Assembly: GCA_030524225.1 (NCBI GenBank)
Contig: JAUNGV010000006.1
Span: forward strand, 1 to 64,000
Length of the DNA: 64,000 nucleotides
Reading direction: 5' to 3'
Source of the DNA: Eubacteriales bacterium
Lineage (GTDB): Bacteria > Bacillota > Clostridia > Lachnospirales > Lachnospiraceae
Shown here: positions 8,963-17,196 of the stretch, one piece after another
Layout of the letters: every line of letters starts with the position of its first letter
Position numbering within the stretch: position 1 is the first letter of the stretch
The notes under the pieces: generated by a model
Databases searched by the model: none
What the model saw: the letters and a program-made list of their open reading frames with translations, nothing else
What the model was told of the DNA's origin: nothing
Position numbers and translations under genes: made by a program

Positions 8963-9643
8963 ATGGCAGAGTGGAAAAACGGAAAATTACAGCTCCCGAA
9001 TGTGACGCTGGCGGCGATGACGAGCGTGAAGGTCAGAGAGACGATCAAGGCGATGCAGTACAGTATGCGGGGTGTGGATTTCGGCGCGGCGACGCTGGTC
9101 ACGCATCGGAAGCCTTTCTTTTTGCCGAAGGAGATCGAGTACCAGCACATCGACAAGATCGATGAGATCAACAAGTTCAATTACGCGATGATCTACGATA
9201 TGCACCGGTATATTCACACGGATTTCATGCTGCTGGTTCATTACGACGGTTTTGTGGTCAATCCGGAGAGCTGGCGGGACGAGTTTCTGGACTACGATTA
9301 TATCGGCTCGCCGTTCCCGCTGCCCAAGGATGATTTTTCCTACCGGGATATCAACGGAAATATCTGCCGGGTCGGCAACAGCGTCTCGATCCGCAGCAAG
9401 CGGCTGCTGGAATTTCCGTCACAGACGGGGATTCCCTTCGAGGCGGATCACGGATTTTTTAATGAGGACGGTTTTATCTGCTGTAAAAACCGCCACCTCT
9501 TCGAAGCAGCGGGCATGAAATACGCCCCGCTGGAAGTGGCGAAGTACTTCGGACACGAACAGATGCTGCCGGAATTCGAAGGAATCAAGCCGTTTGTATT
9601 CCACAAATGGGAAGGAACCAATGCGGGTTATCCGCGTTGGTAA
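8963..9643 (+). CDS. DUF5672 protein (putative glycosyltransferase), copy 1
   Basis: 226 residues. It has the DUF5672 pattern: V-T-L-A-A-M-T-S-V near the start, L-L-V-H-Y-D-G-F-V-V-N-P, Y-D-Y-I-G-S-P-F, a G-N-S-V-S-I-R-S-K block and an E-D-G-F-I-C-C segment. DUF5672 genes are common in surface-glycan loci and are presumed to be cytoplasmic glycosyltransferases, but I know of no defined reaction. Start ATG 8963 is selected because GGAGGT sits eight bases upstream; the ATG at 8951 is part of that Shine-Dalgarno region. A clear paralogue is at 37,564, and each copy lies near a PglK-like ABC transporter. Confidence 0.8.
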   Translation: MAEWKNGKLQLPNVTLAAMTSVKVRETIKAMQYSMRGVDFGAATLVTHRKPFFLPKEIEYQHIDKIDEINKFNYAMIYDMHRYIHTDFMLLVHYDGFVVNPESWRDEFLDYDYIGSPFPLPKDDFSYRDINGNICRVGNSVSIRSKRLLEFPSQTGIPFEADHGFFNEDGFICCKNRHLFEAAGMKYAPLEVAKYFGHEQMLPEFEGIKPFVFHKWEGTNAGYPRW

Positions 9644-9689
9644 TGAGCCGCGCCGTGCAGGACAAAGCACAGGCGGAAAAGAGGTAACG

Positions 9690-10616
9690 ATGGTATACGA
9701 CGCATTTCAGTTCTTTAATGAGCTCGACATCCTGCTCCTGCGGATGCGTATTTTAAATGATGTGGTGGACCGGTTTGTGATCAGCGAATCGACCGTCACA
9801 TTTTCCGGTGATCCCAAGCCTCTTTTTTACGAGGAGAACAAGGAGAGATTCCGGGAGTTTCAGGATAAGATCATCCATGTCGTCGTGGACGACACGCCGA
9901 TGGACTGCGATGCATTCCGGCGGGATCATCACCAGAAATGCGCGGTGGCGCGGGGACTGCGGGACTGTACGAACGACGATATCGTGATTTTCAGCGATGT
10001 CGATGAGATTCCGGATCCGGAGACGCTGCGGACGCTTCTGCCGAAGGTGGAGCCGGGCAAAATCTATATGCTCGCCCAGCGCCTCTTCTATGGATACCTG
10101 AATCTGGAGGATATTTCAGGCAATAACCTTTCGGTGACAGGGGAGTTTGAGGGTGTGGCGAAACGGCGGTGGCTCGGCACGAAGATCTGCCGGTATTCCC
10201 TGCTCAGGACGTACACCACCGAGGAACTGCGCAACGCTGAGCAGCGGCGGATCGGCGTGCGTGTGGAGAACGGCGGCTGGCATTTCAGTTATGTGGGCGG
10301 GCCGGACGGTCAGACGGCGGAGGAGCGCATCCGCTACAAGATCAGGAGCGCCGCGCATCAGGAATATAACAACCGGCGCACCCTGTTCGAAGTGGGGAGC
10401 CGGCTGCGGGACAAAAAGGATCTCTTCGGGCGGAACTCGGTGCTTGTCGTCGCGCGGATTGACGGGACGTATCCCACATATCTGCGGGATCATCTGGAGG
10501 AGTACCGGTATCTGCTCTACCGGGAGCCGAAGTGGTACAAGAAAGCGGCGGATAAAATTGCGGTCGGACTGATTGAGACCCGGGCAAAGCTGCTGTCGAT
10601 GGGGAGAGCCAGATGA
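9690..10616 (+). CDS. GT17-family glycosyltransferase
   Basis: 308 residues. It starts V-Y-D-A-F-Q-F-F-N-E-L-D-I-L-L-L-R, the hallmark of family GT17 (named for eukaryotic beta-1,4-mannosyl-glycoprotein GlcNAc-transferase), and contains the acidic D-I-V-I-F-S-D-V-D-E-I-P-D nucleotide-sugar site. Bacterial GT17 members occur in polysaccharide clusters, usually with unknown acceptor. Start 9690 follows AAGAGGT. The stop overlaps the next start by four bases (ATGA at 10613), so translation is coupled to the fucosyltransferase-like gene that follows. Confidence 0.85.
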   Translation: MVYDAFQFFNELDILLLRMRILNDVVDRFVISESTVTFSGDPKPLFYEENKERFREFQDKIIHVVVDDTPMDCDAFRRDHHQKCAVARGLRDCTNDDIVIFSDVDEIPDPETLRTLLPKVEPGKIYMLAQRLFYGYLNLEDISGNNLSVTGEFEGVAKRRWLGTKICRYSLLRTYTTEELRNAEQRRIGVRVENGGWHFSYVGGPDGQTAEERIRYKIRSAAHQEYNNRRTLFEVGSRLRDKKDLFGRNSVLVVARIDGTYPTYLRDHLEEYRYLLYREPKWYKKAADKIAVGLIETRAKLLSMGRAR

Positions 10617-11593
10617 TCGGAACGGAATTTCTGCCGGGGCAGGGACTGGGAAACCGCCTGTTCTGCTATGTGACCGCCAGATGTCTGGCGCAGGATAAGG
10701 GAGTGCCCTTTGGCACGGCGGGACAGCGCTGGCTGCAGGCCGATTTTCTGGCTCTGGATCTGGGCGAGGAGATTACCGGTGCGGCAGTGTCCGGTTTTGC
10801 GCGCTATGAGGAGGCAGAGAAAAGGCTTTATCTGAAAAATTCCGTCCACGACATGGTGCACGGCTGTTATGTGGCGGGGGCGGATCCGCAGCTGACAGAG
10901 GTGGCGGACAATACGCTGGTGTACGGAAATCTGCAGGATGAGTCGTATTTTGCCCGTCACCGGGAGGAGATCCGGCAGTGGCTGCGGGTTCGTCCGCAGT
11001 TCGAATCGGATGAGTACACGGCGGAAGATCTCTGCATTCTGAATGTGCGCGGCGGGGAGTACGCCGACGATCCGGCTCTCTTTCTGCGGGAGCGCTACTG
11101 GCGGGATGCCATGGCGCTGATGCGCCGGGAGAACGCCGCGATGCGCTTTATGATCGTGACGGATGATGTGGAGGCGGCAAACCGCCTGCTGCCGGAAATC
11201 CCGGCGCATCACTTCTCCCCGGAAAAGGACTATGTCACGGTGAAAAACGCCCGGTATCTGATTGCGTCGAATTCATCGTTCGCGTTCTTTCCGGCGTACA
11301 CGAGCACGACGCTGCGAAAGGCGGTCGCCCCGATGTACTGGGCGCGTCATAACGTCTCGGACGGATACTGGGCGTCGGAGCAGAATATTTATTCGCTGTT
11401 CACGTATCTGGACCGAAGCGGGAAGGAACACAGCCCGCAGGAGTGCCGCGCCGCGCTGGCGGCGTACCGGTGGCCCGAGACGGCGCCGTGGCAGCCGGAT
11501 GATCCGGCGGTGACGGCGCTCGGGCGCAGGATGGAGCGCAGGCGGCTTGCGGGCCGGGCAGTGCGAAAGCTGTGCAGGATTATCAGGAGATAG
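10613..11593 (+). CDS. Divergent GT11-like fucosyltransferase
   Basis: 326 residues. Motifs in the GT11 order can be seen: G-Q-G-L-G-N-R-L-F near residue 9, L-N-V-R-G-G-E-Y near 145 in the place of HxRRGDY, and Y-L-I-A-S-N-S-S-F-A-F-F-P-A near 220 in the place of the N-S-S-F-S-W-W block. These changes place it at the edge of the family, so donor (GDP-fucose) and linkage (alpha-1,2) are only likely. Start is ATG in the ATGA overlap with the GT17 gene. A 108-base gap with two perfect palindromes follows before the next gene. Confidence 0.7.
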   Translation: MIGTEFLPGQGLGNRLFCYVTARCLAQDKGVPFGTAGQRWLQADFLALDLGEEITGAAVSGFARYEEAEKRLYLKNSVHDMVHGCYVAGADPQLTEVADNTLVYGNLQDESYFARHREEIRQWLRVRPQFESDEYTAEDLCILNVRGGEYADDPALFLRERYWRDAMALMRRENAAMRFMIVTDDVEAANRLLPEIPAHHFSPEKDYVTVKNARYLIASNSSFAFFPAYTSTTLRKAVAPMYWARHNVSDGYWASEQNIYSLFTYLDRSGKEHSPQECRAALAAYRWPETAPWQPDDPAVTALGRRMERRRLAGRAVRKLCRIIRR

Positions 11594-11655
11594 AACCGCA
11601 GAACAGCCGGGACGGGAGCAGCACAATCCCGGGGACAGCAGATCATCATCAGATC

Positions 11656-11686
11656 ATGACGTCATCCTGTCGCGCAAAGCGCTTTG
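11656..11686. promoter_or_regulatory. Two perfect palindromes before the GT2-Wzy gene
   Basis: ATGACGTCAT (11656-11665, 10 bp) and CAAAGCGCTTTG (11675-11686, 12 bp) are both perfect inverted repeats with no loop, nine bases apart, ending 15 bases before the GT2-Wzy start codon. Uninterrupted palindromes of this kind suit a dimeric DNA-binding protein better than a terminator. No -35/-10 pair is obvious beside them. Operator function is inference. Confidence 0.35.
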
Positions 11687-11701
11687 GGATGGGGAGGAAG
11701 A

Positions 11702-14212
11702 ATGCCGAAGGTATCTATTTGCATTCCGGCGTATGAGAATCCGGAAGGAATCAAAAGGCTGCTGCGCTCGATTGCGGGCCAGCACTATACGGATTGTGAA
11801 GTGATTCTGAGCGACGATTCCGCCTCGGATGCCGTGGAGCGCGCGGTGACGGAAATGGCGGGAGCGTTCCATGTCAGTTTTGCCGGCGGGCGAATACCGC
11901 TGCGCTATCTGCGGAATGCCGCGCCGCACGGGGCGGTGGCGAACTGGAACGCCGCAGTCGCGATGGCGCAGGGCGAATACGTCAAACTCATGCACCACGA
12001 CGACTGGTTTACCGGCGCGGACAGTCTCGGGGCGCTGGCGGCCCTGCTCGATGCACATACGGACTGTGATCTCGCCTTTTGCGGAACGCGGCAGGTGCCG
12101 CTGGGACAGCAGGAGCAGCGGGAACGGGAAGCTGCGGAGGGTGGCGTTTCGGGGCAGAAACAGGAACGGAAGGAACAGAAAGCTGCGGCAAATAGCGCTT
12201 CGGGGCCGGAGCAAGCTGCGCCGGACAACACCGCAGAGCAGCTAACCGCAGCCGGTACGGCTCGTTTTACGGGGGAGGAGGATCTGGAGCTGATCCGGCG
12301 CGACTGGCGCAACCTCTTCCTCGGCAATACCATCGGGGCCCCGAGCGCGGTGATCGTGCGGAAAAACCTGCTGGACCGGTGCGCGATCCGCTACGACGAG
12401 CGGCTGACATGGCTGGTCGACGGCGACTACTATATGCAGATCCTGCGGGAGAATCCGCGGTTTGCCTCGACGCGGGAGCCGCTTGTCTCGATCGGGCTGA
12501 GCAGTTCCCAGCTGACGGAGCGCTGTATTGATGACGAGGCGCTGGTGCGCGGCGAGACGGTGTATCTCTATCGGAAGTATAGACTGCATGACGCAGAGGA
12601 TCCGAAGCGGCGGGCGGGATCCAATCAGACCTTCCGGAACACGGACAGCAAGGAGGAAGCGGCGCGCGGCGCTCCGGCGGGGCAGAAGAGTGCGGCGGAA
12701 CAGGTCGATGCGTTCCGGCGGCAGTCCGCGTGGAGGGAAAAACTCCTGACCGTGCTGGCCGGGACGCACACGAAAACGACAGAAATTCCCGGTGATCTGG
12801 GAATCTCCGCGGCGGAGTGGCGGCAGGCGCAGCGCGCGGAGCGCAGACGTGAGAGGGAGAGACTGCTGGGCACTGTGCGTTATCTGACCGGCAGGGTGCA
12901 GGATAAGCTGGAGAGACCGACGGCGATTCTCTTTCTGATTGCGCTGTGGATTGAGATTGCGATCGTGGTGATTGATAAGAGCGACTTTCTCAATCCATGG
13001 GAGGGACAGCTCTTCCGGATTACCTTCCTGCTGTTCGCCTGCCGGATGATCGGGGCGTGGCGTCTGCCTGCCGGACGGACCGGAACAGAATCGGGCGGTG
13101 GGCAAATGGGAGACGGAGTGTCCGCACTGCCTCCCCCGACAGGCCGGGAATTTCTGTGGCTGGCGGCTTTTCTGGTGCTGGGAGTGGTTTCCTGGCGGTT
13201 GTCCGGACGGAATGAGCTTCTCCGCATGACGGTGTTTGTGGCGGCCTGCCGCACGATGCCGGTGAGGCGGGTGATGCGATTTGCTCTCTGGGGTACGGCG
13301 GCCGGATGTGCGCTTCTGGCACTCCTGTCGGTCACCGGCGTCTACGGGGTGCTTTCCCTGACGCAGGACTTCGGGCGGGGCATGGAGACGCGGTATGCGC
13401 TGGGGCTCGGCCATCCGAACGCCCTGCACTGCATGGCGCTGATGCTGACCGTGTTCGGGATGTATCTCTATGAGAAGCGGATGACATGGCCCGGTTATGC
13501 GGGACTCTTCCTTGGAAATCTGCTTCTGTACCGCTTCACGAGATCCAACACGGGATTTGCGCTGACAGCGGCGGCGATCGCGGCGTTCGCCCTGTTTTAC
13601 GCCTCGGACAGAAGGGCGGGGCAGGCGAATCGTTCCGGAGGCCCAAAGCAAAGTGCTGCAGAGAAACGTGCTGCGCCGGTGCGAAGCACTTCAGAAAGGC
13701 AGGAGAAGCACAGCGGCGGAGCGTTTACGTGTCTGCGAAGAGCCGGAATGCTGTACGTGGCCGGAGAGATCCTGGTGGCGGCCTGTATCCTGCTCTCCGT
13801 GCTGGCGGCTATCTTTGGCTATGATGTTCCGGTTTTTGCCAGACTGGACGGTGCGTTAAACGGGAGAATCGCCTCTCTCTGGGATTCCACCTTTCATGAC
13901 GGGACGCTCTCTACCTGGTCGCTTTTCTCGGAGCGCCGGAACGACAATTTTTTTGATATGGGCTTTGTCCGCCTGATTTACTGGTACGGTGTGATTCCGG
14001 CGGCGGCCATGCTGGGTGTGCTGTTCGCACTGCTGCGCGCGGTGCGCAGAAAGAGGGATGCGGCGGCTCTCATTATGATCGTCGTCTACAGCGTCTATAC
14101 GGTGGTGGAGGCGCACCTCGTTTCTGAATATATATTGCGGAATTATCTGTTACTGTTGACTGCGCTGTATGCGCCGGTGATTTTCGGAGGGAATTATGAA
14201 TCCAAAAGTTAA
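11702..14212 (+). CDS. GT2 glycosyltransferase fused to Wzy-like polymerase
   Basis: 836-residue open frame with GGGAGGAAG just upstream of ATG 11702. Residues 1-290 are a GT2 domain: V-S-I-C-I-P-A-Y-E, L-S-D-D-S-A-S-D, M-H-H-D-D-W and a W-L-V-D-G-D-Y-Y acceptor block. From residue ~409 on there are about ten hydrophobic segments with a large polar loop (about residues 685-755), like O-antigen/EPS polymerases; G-L-G-H-P-N-A-L-H near 570 matches G-Y-T-H-P-N-V-L-H in the polymerase at 50,831-52,504. Hydrophilic low-complexity stretches lie at about 138-195, 300-350, 458-480 and 640-675. I see no RBS/start for a separate polymerase. The N-terminus would be cytoplasmic and the rest membrane-embedded, so one protein may finish and polymerise the repeat unit. 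Confidence 0.82.
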   Translation: MPKVSICIPAYENPEGIKRLLRSIAGQHYTDCEVILSDDSASDAVERAVTEMAGAFHVSFAGGRIPLRYLRNAAPHGAVANWNAAVAMAQGEYVKLMHHDDWFTGADSLGALAALLDAHTDCDLAFCGTRQVPLGQQEQREREAAEGGVSGQKQERKEQKAAANSASGPEQAAPDNTAEQLTAAGTARFTGEEDLELIRRDWRNLFLGNTIGAPSAVIVRKNLLDRCAIRYDERLTWLVDGDYYMQILRENPRFASTREPLVSIGLSSSQLTERCIDDEALVRGETVYLYRKYRLHDAEDPKRRAGSNQTFRNTDSKEEAARGAPAGQKSAAEQVDAFRRQSAWREKLLTVLAGTHTKTTEIPGDLGISAAEWRQAQRAERRRERERLLGTVRYLTGRVQDKLERPTAILFLIALWIEIAIVVIDKSDFLNPWEGQLFRITFLLFACRMIGAWRLPAGRTGTESGGGQMGDGVSALPPPTGREFLWLAAFLVLGVVSWRLSGRNELLRMTVFVAACRTMPVRRVMRFALWGTAAGCALLALLSVTGVYGVLSLTQDFGRGMETRYALGLGHPNALHCMALMLTVFGMYLYEKRMTWPGYAGLFLGNLLLYRFTRSNTGFALTAAAIAAFALFYASDRRAGQANRSGGPKQSAAEKRAAPVRSTSERQEKHSGGAFTCLRRAGMLYVAGEILVAACILLSVLAAIFGYDVPVFARLDGALNGRIASLWDSTFHDGTLSTWSLFSERRNDNFFDMGFVRLIYWYGVIPAAAMLGVLFALLRAVRRKRDAAALIMIVVYSVYTVVEAHLVSEYILRNYLLLLTALYAPVIFGGNYESKS

Positions 14213-15671
14213 AGTGATTCAGACGTATGGTTTGTGGCTGGCCGATATGATCTGCATTCTCGTGTCCTATGTGGTGGCGACGCAGATGCGTTTCGCTGTG
14301 TCGCGCGATTGGGGCGACAAGACGCTCCATTATATGGTCTGTGTGGTATTTCTGCTGTTCTGCACGGTCTACAGCTTTTTTGTGGACTGGAACAGGGACT
14401 ATATGGTCCGGGGCTATTTCCAGGAACTGATGGCGGTGATCAAGTACAATGTGGTGATGCTGGTGATTACGATCCTCTTCGTGTTCTTTGCGCAGTGGGC
14501 GTACATCCTTTCCCGAAGCGTTATCGCGTGGTTCCTGCTCTTTAATCTGATTCTGATGATGGCGGTGCATCTGATTCTGAAGAAGATTCTTCACAAGGTA
14601 CTTTCCAATGACCTGCTCGTTTCCAAGGTGATTGTGATCGCACAGCGCGATCAGATGGAGGCAACTCTGGATCGTCTGATGGGACGAATGGACGTCAGCT
14701 ACCAGATTGTGGCCGCTGTCTATGCGGACGGGATGCCGGAACAGGGAGCAGGCGCGCAGGAGACGGCCGCGGAGGGAAATGCGGTTTCCGGGACAGTGGA
14801 AACATCCACGAGGCTCCGGGGCATTCCGGTTCTCTCCGGTCTCGAACATCTGACACGGGAAATGATCCAGGTGCCGTTTGACGAGGTATTCATCAACACG
14901 CCGGATATTTCACAGAAGAAGATGCGCGGCGTCATCCATGGCTTTGAGGAGATGGGCGTTGTCTGCCATTATAATCTGGAGCTTCCCGATATCGGAGAGG
15001 CGACGAGCAAGGTCGATACGTTCGGGGACTACACGACCATCACCTACACGCGGTTCCGCAGCAGCTACAAGCGTCTGATGATCAAGCGTCTGATCGATAT
15101 TCTCGGCGGCCTGGTCGGCCTGATTCTGACCGGTATTCTGACGCTCTTTCTGGCGCCGGCGATCAAACTGGATTCTCCGGGCCCCGTCTTTTTCTCCCAG
15201 ACGCGGGTGGGCAAGAACGGACGGCGGTTTAAGATCTATAAATACCGCTCCATGTACCGCGACGCGGAGGAGCGCAAGAAGGAACTGATGAAAAACAACG
15301 AGATGAGCGGTCTGATGTTCAAGATGGAGAATGATCCGCGCATCACGAAGGTCGGAGCGTTTATCAGAAAGACGAGTCTTGACGAGTTCCCGCAGTTTCT
15401 CAATGTGTTCAAGGGTGATATGAGCCTTGTGGGAACGAGACCGCCGACGGAAGCGGAGTTCGAACAGTATAACGAGCACTACCGCCGCCGGATCAGCATG
15501 ACGCCGGGACTGACCGGTCTGTGGCAGGTGAGCGGACGGAGCGAAATCACCGATTTTGACGAGGTGGTAAAGCTCGATCTGGAGTATATTGACAACTGGA
15601 GTCTGACGCTTGATTTCAAGATCCTGCTGCAGACGGTGGGCGTTGTTCTGTTCAGTAAAGGGGCCAAGTAA
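14196..15671 (+). CDS. Polyprenyl-phosphate sugar-1-phosphate transferase (initiating enzyme)
   Basis: 491 residues, WbaP/CpsE type. Residues 1-140 carry about four membrane helices, 145-280 a nucleotide-binding-like middle domain, and from ~296 the catalytic bacterial sugar transferase domain: K-R-L-I-D-I-L-G-G, then D-S-P-G-P-V-F-F-S-Q-T-R-V-G, K-Y-R-S-M, R-K-T-S-L-D-E-F-P-Q-F-L-N-V and S-L-V-G-T-R-P-P, P-G-L-T-G-L-W-Q-V-S-G-R. It moves a hexose-1-phosphate (often Gal or Glc) from a UDP-sugar to undecaprenyl phosphate, starting the repeat unit. It overlaps the GT2-Wzy gene by 17 bases. A hydrophilic insert is present near residues 182-205. This is the only initiating transferase in the window. 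Confidence 0.92.
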   Translation: MNPKVKVIQTYGLWLADMICILVSYVVATQMRFAVSRDWGDKTLHYMVCVVFLLFCTVYSFFVDWNRDYMVRGYFQELMAVIKYNVVMLVITILFVFFAQWAYILSRSVIAWFLLFNLILMMAVHLILKKILHKVLSNDLLVSKVIVIAQRDQMEATLDRLMGRMDVSYQIVAAVYADGMPEQGAGAQETAAEGNAVSGTVETSTRLRGIPVLSGLEHLTREMIQVPFDEVFINTPDISQKKMRGVIHGFEEMGVVCHYNLELPDIGEATSKVDTFGDYTTITYTRFRSSYKRLMIKRLIDILGGLVGLILTGILTLFLAPAIKLDSPGPVFFSQTRVGKNGRRFKIYKYRSMYRDAEERKKELMKNNEMSGLMFKMENDPRITKVGAFIRKTSLDEFPQFLNVFKGDMSLVGTRPPTEAEFEQYNEHYRRRISMTPGLTGLWQVSGRSEITDFDEVVKLDLEYIDNWSLTLDFKILLQTVGVVLFSKGAK

Positions 15672-15674
15672 TAA

Positions 15675-15836
15675 CGAATCACACAGTGATTCGTTCGAGG
15701 CGGCAGAGCCGCCTCGGGAAGTGGGCCGCGAAAGATTGCGTGGAATCACGCCATAATTCGTACGAGGCAGCAGGGCTGCCTCGGGGGGAGGCCGCGAAAG
15801 AGTGATGTGATTCGTTCGAAGCAGCGGGGCTGCCTC
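15675..15836. repeat. Three-copy hairpin repeat after the initiating transferase gene
   Basis: An 8-bp stem with loop ACA (15675-15693) is followed by three related hairpins: 15697-15715, 15764-15782 and 15818-15836. Stems are GAGGCGGC/GCCGCCTC, GAGGCAGC/GCTGCCTC and GAAGCAGC/GCTGCCTC, each with a 3-base loop. Copies one and two differ by a paired G-C to A-T change, so base-pairing is kept. Each is preceded by TTCGTTCGA or a near copy, and CCGCGAAAGA recurs between them. No T-run follows, so it is not a standard terminator. Confidence 0.75.
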
Positions 15837-15901
15837 GGGAAACAGGCATTTTACAGGCAGCGTGGGAAGGCAGAAAAGAGTTACGAAGGGAAGAGAAGCA
15901 A

Positions 15902-17002
15902 GTGGAGAGAAGAATCCGTGTTTGTATGATTGTGCCGCAGAGCGATGTCAAAGGCGGCATCGCGGCGGTGGTAAACGGGTATCGCGGCAGCAGGCTGGAG
16001 CAGGACTGTGAGGTTCGCTATGTGGAGTCCTACTGTGACGGGGGACGTCTGCGGAAATTCGGCAAGGCGCTGTGCGCGTATCTCTTATTTCACAGAGAAC
16101 TGCGGAAGCATCGGCCGGATGTCGTTCACATCCACTCCTCTTTTGGCCCCAGTTTTTACCGGAAAATGCCGTTTATTCTGATGAGTGCGGGGGCCGGAAT
16201 TCCGATTGTCAACCATATTCACGGGTCGGCGATCGAGGAGCTCTATGAGCGCGCGCCCGGATGGAAACAATCGCTGGTGCGGAATATTTACGGAAAATGC
16301 GCGACTATCATCGTTTTATCTCATGAATGGAAGGAGAGAATCGCACAGATTGTGCCGCGGGAGCGGATTGTGATCGTAGAGAATTACAGCGTGCTCTCAG
16401 TGAAGGCTCCGACAAAGGAGAGCGCGGCGTCAAAGCAGATTCTCTTTCTGGGCGTGATCGAGAAGGACAAGGGATGTTTTGATTTTCCCGCGATTATGGA
16501 GGAGGTGCGGGCCGAGGTGCCGCAGGCGAGACTCCTGTCGGCGGGAGTGGGTGATATCCATGGCGTGCAGAATCTGCTGCGCCAGAGAGGGCAGGAGGAG
16601 GCCGTTCTGTTTCCGGGATGGATTCGCGGGCAGGAGAAGGATAGGGCGCTCCGAGAGAGTGCGGTTTTCCTGCTTCCGTCGTATCATGAGGCGATGCCGA
16701 TGTCCGTTCTGGAAGCGATGGGATACGGACTCCCCATAGTTTCCACGAATGTCGGCGGGATTCCGAGGCTCGTGGAGGAGGGAAGAAACGGCTTCCTCCT
16801 TGCGCCGGGCGATACCGCAGGAATGGCGAAGGCTCTGGTCTGTCTCCTGAATGAAGAGGAGCGCAGAGAGCGGTATGGAAAAGAGAGTCTGCGTCTGGTC
16901 AGAGAGAAATTCGGACTGGAGGAACACATCAGCCGGCTGGAGAAGATCTACGGCAGGGTACTGAAACAGGCGGAAACAGAAGCGGCCAAAGCCGGGGAAT
17001 GA
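15902..17002 (+). CDS. GT4 glycosyltransferase
   Basis: 366 residues with a GTG start preceded by GAAGGGAAGAG. The N-terminal Rossmann half has the glycine-rich acceptor loop D-V-K-G-G-I-A-A-V-V-N-G and H-I-H-S-S-F-G; the C-terminal half has L-F-L-G-V-I-E-K-D-K-G and the GT4 nucleotide-sugar signature P-S-Y-H-E-A-M-P-M-S-V-L-E-A-M-G-Y-G-L-P. This is a retaining GT-B enzyme acting in the cytoplasm on lipid-linked glycan. It follows the hairpin-repeat region by 65 bases and its 3' end overlaps the long upstream frame of the next gene. Sugar specificity cannot be read. Confidence 0.9.
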   Translation: MERRIRVCMIVPQSDVKGGIAAVVNGYRGSRLEQDCEVRYVESYCDGGRLRKFGKALCAYLLFHRELRKHRPDVVHIHSSFGPSFYRKMPFILMSAGAGIPIVNHIHGSAIEELYERAPGWKQSLVRNIYGKCATIIVLSHEWKERIAQIVPRERIVIVENYSVLSVKAPTKESAASKQILFLGVIEKDKGCFDFPAIMEEVRAEVPQARLLSAGVGDIHGVQNLLRQRGQEEAVLFPGWIRGQEKDRALRESAVFLLPSYHEAMPMSVLEAMGYGLPIVSTNVGGIPRLVEEGRNGFLLAPGDTAGMAKALVCLLNEEERRERYGKESLRLVREKFGLEEHISRLEKIYGRVLKQAETEAAKAGE

Positions 17003-17042
17003 CCACGGAGAACCGCGGCGGTTTTACCGGGGATTACGGAAA

Positions 17043-17148
17043 CCGATACGGTGCAAATGCAGGAATACTGACGCCATGCAGTGTAGAGGTCAGGAAACAG
17101 ATGCCGATACGGTGCGGATGCCGGGATACAGACGTCGATACGGTGCGG
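17043..17148 (+). repeat. Three copies of CGATACGGTGC
   Basis: The 11-mer CGATACGGTGC occurs at 17044-17054, 17105-17115 and 17136-17146, the last two followed by GG. They lie in the 194 bases between the GT4 stop and the preferred start of the next gene. The unequal spacing argues against a simple tandem array; protein binding sites or remnants of duplication are possible. Confidence 0.45.
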
Positions 17149-17196
17149 CAGACACAGAGATGTGATGCAGGGGTTGCGGAAAATGGAGCGGGCAGA

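Noticed and set aside
12242..13651. 469-codon minus-strand frame
   Set aside because: Antisense to the GT2-Wzy fusion; His/Arg/Gln-rich without any domain.
15679..15960. 93-codon minus-strand frame with repeated RGSPAAS
   Set aside because: Translation of the hairpin repeats; the repeat spacing is irregular and it overlaps a real GT4 start.
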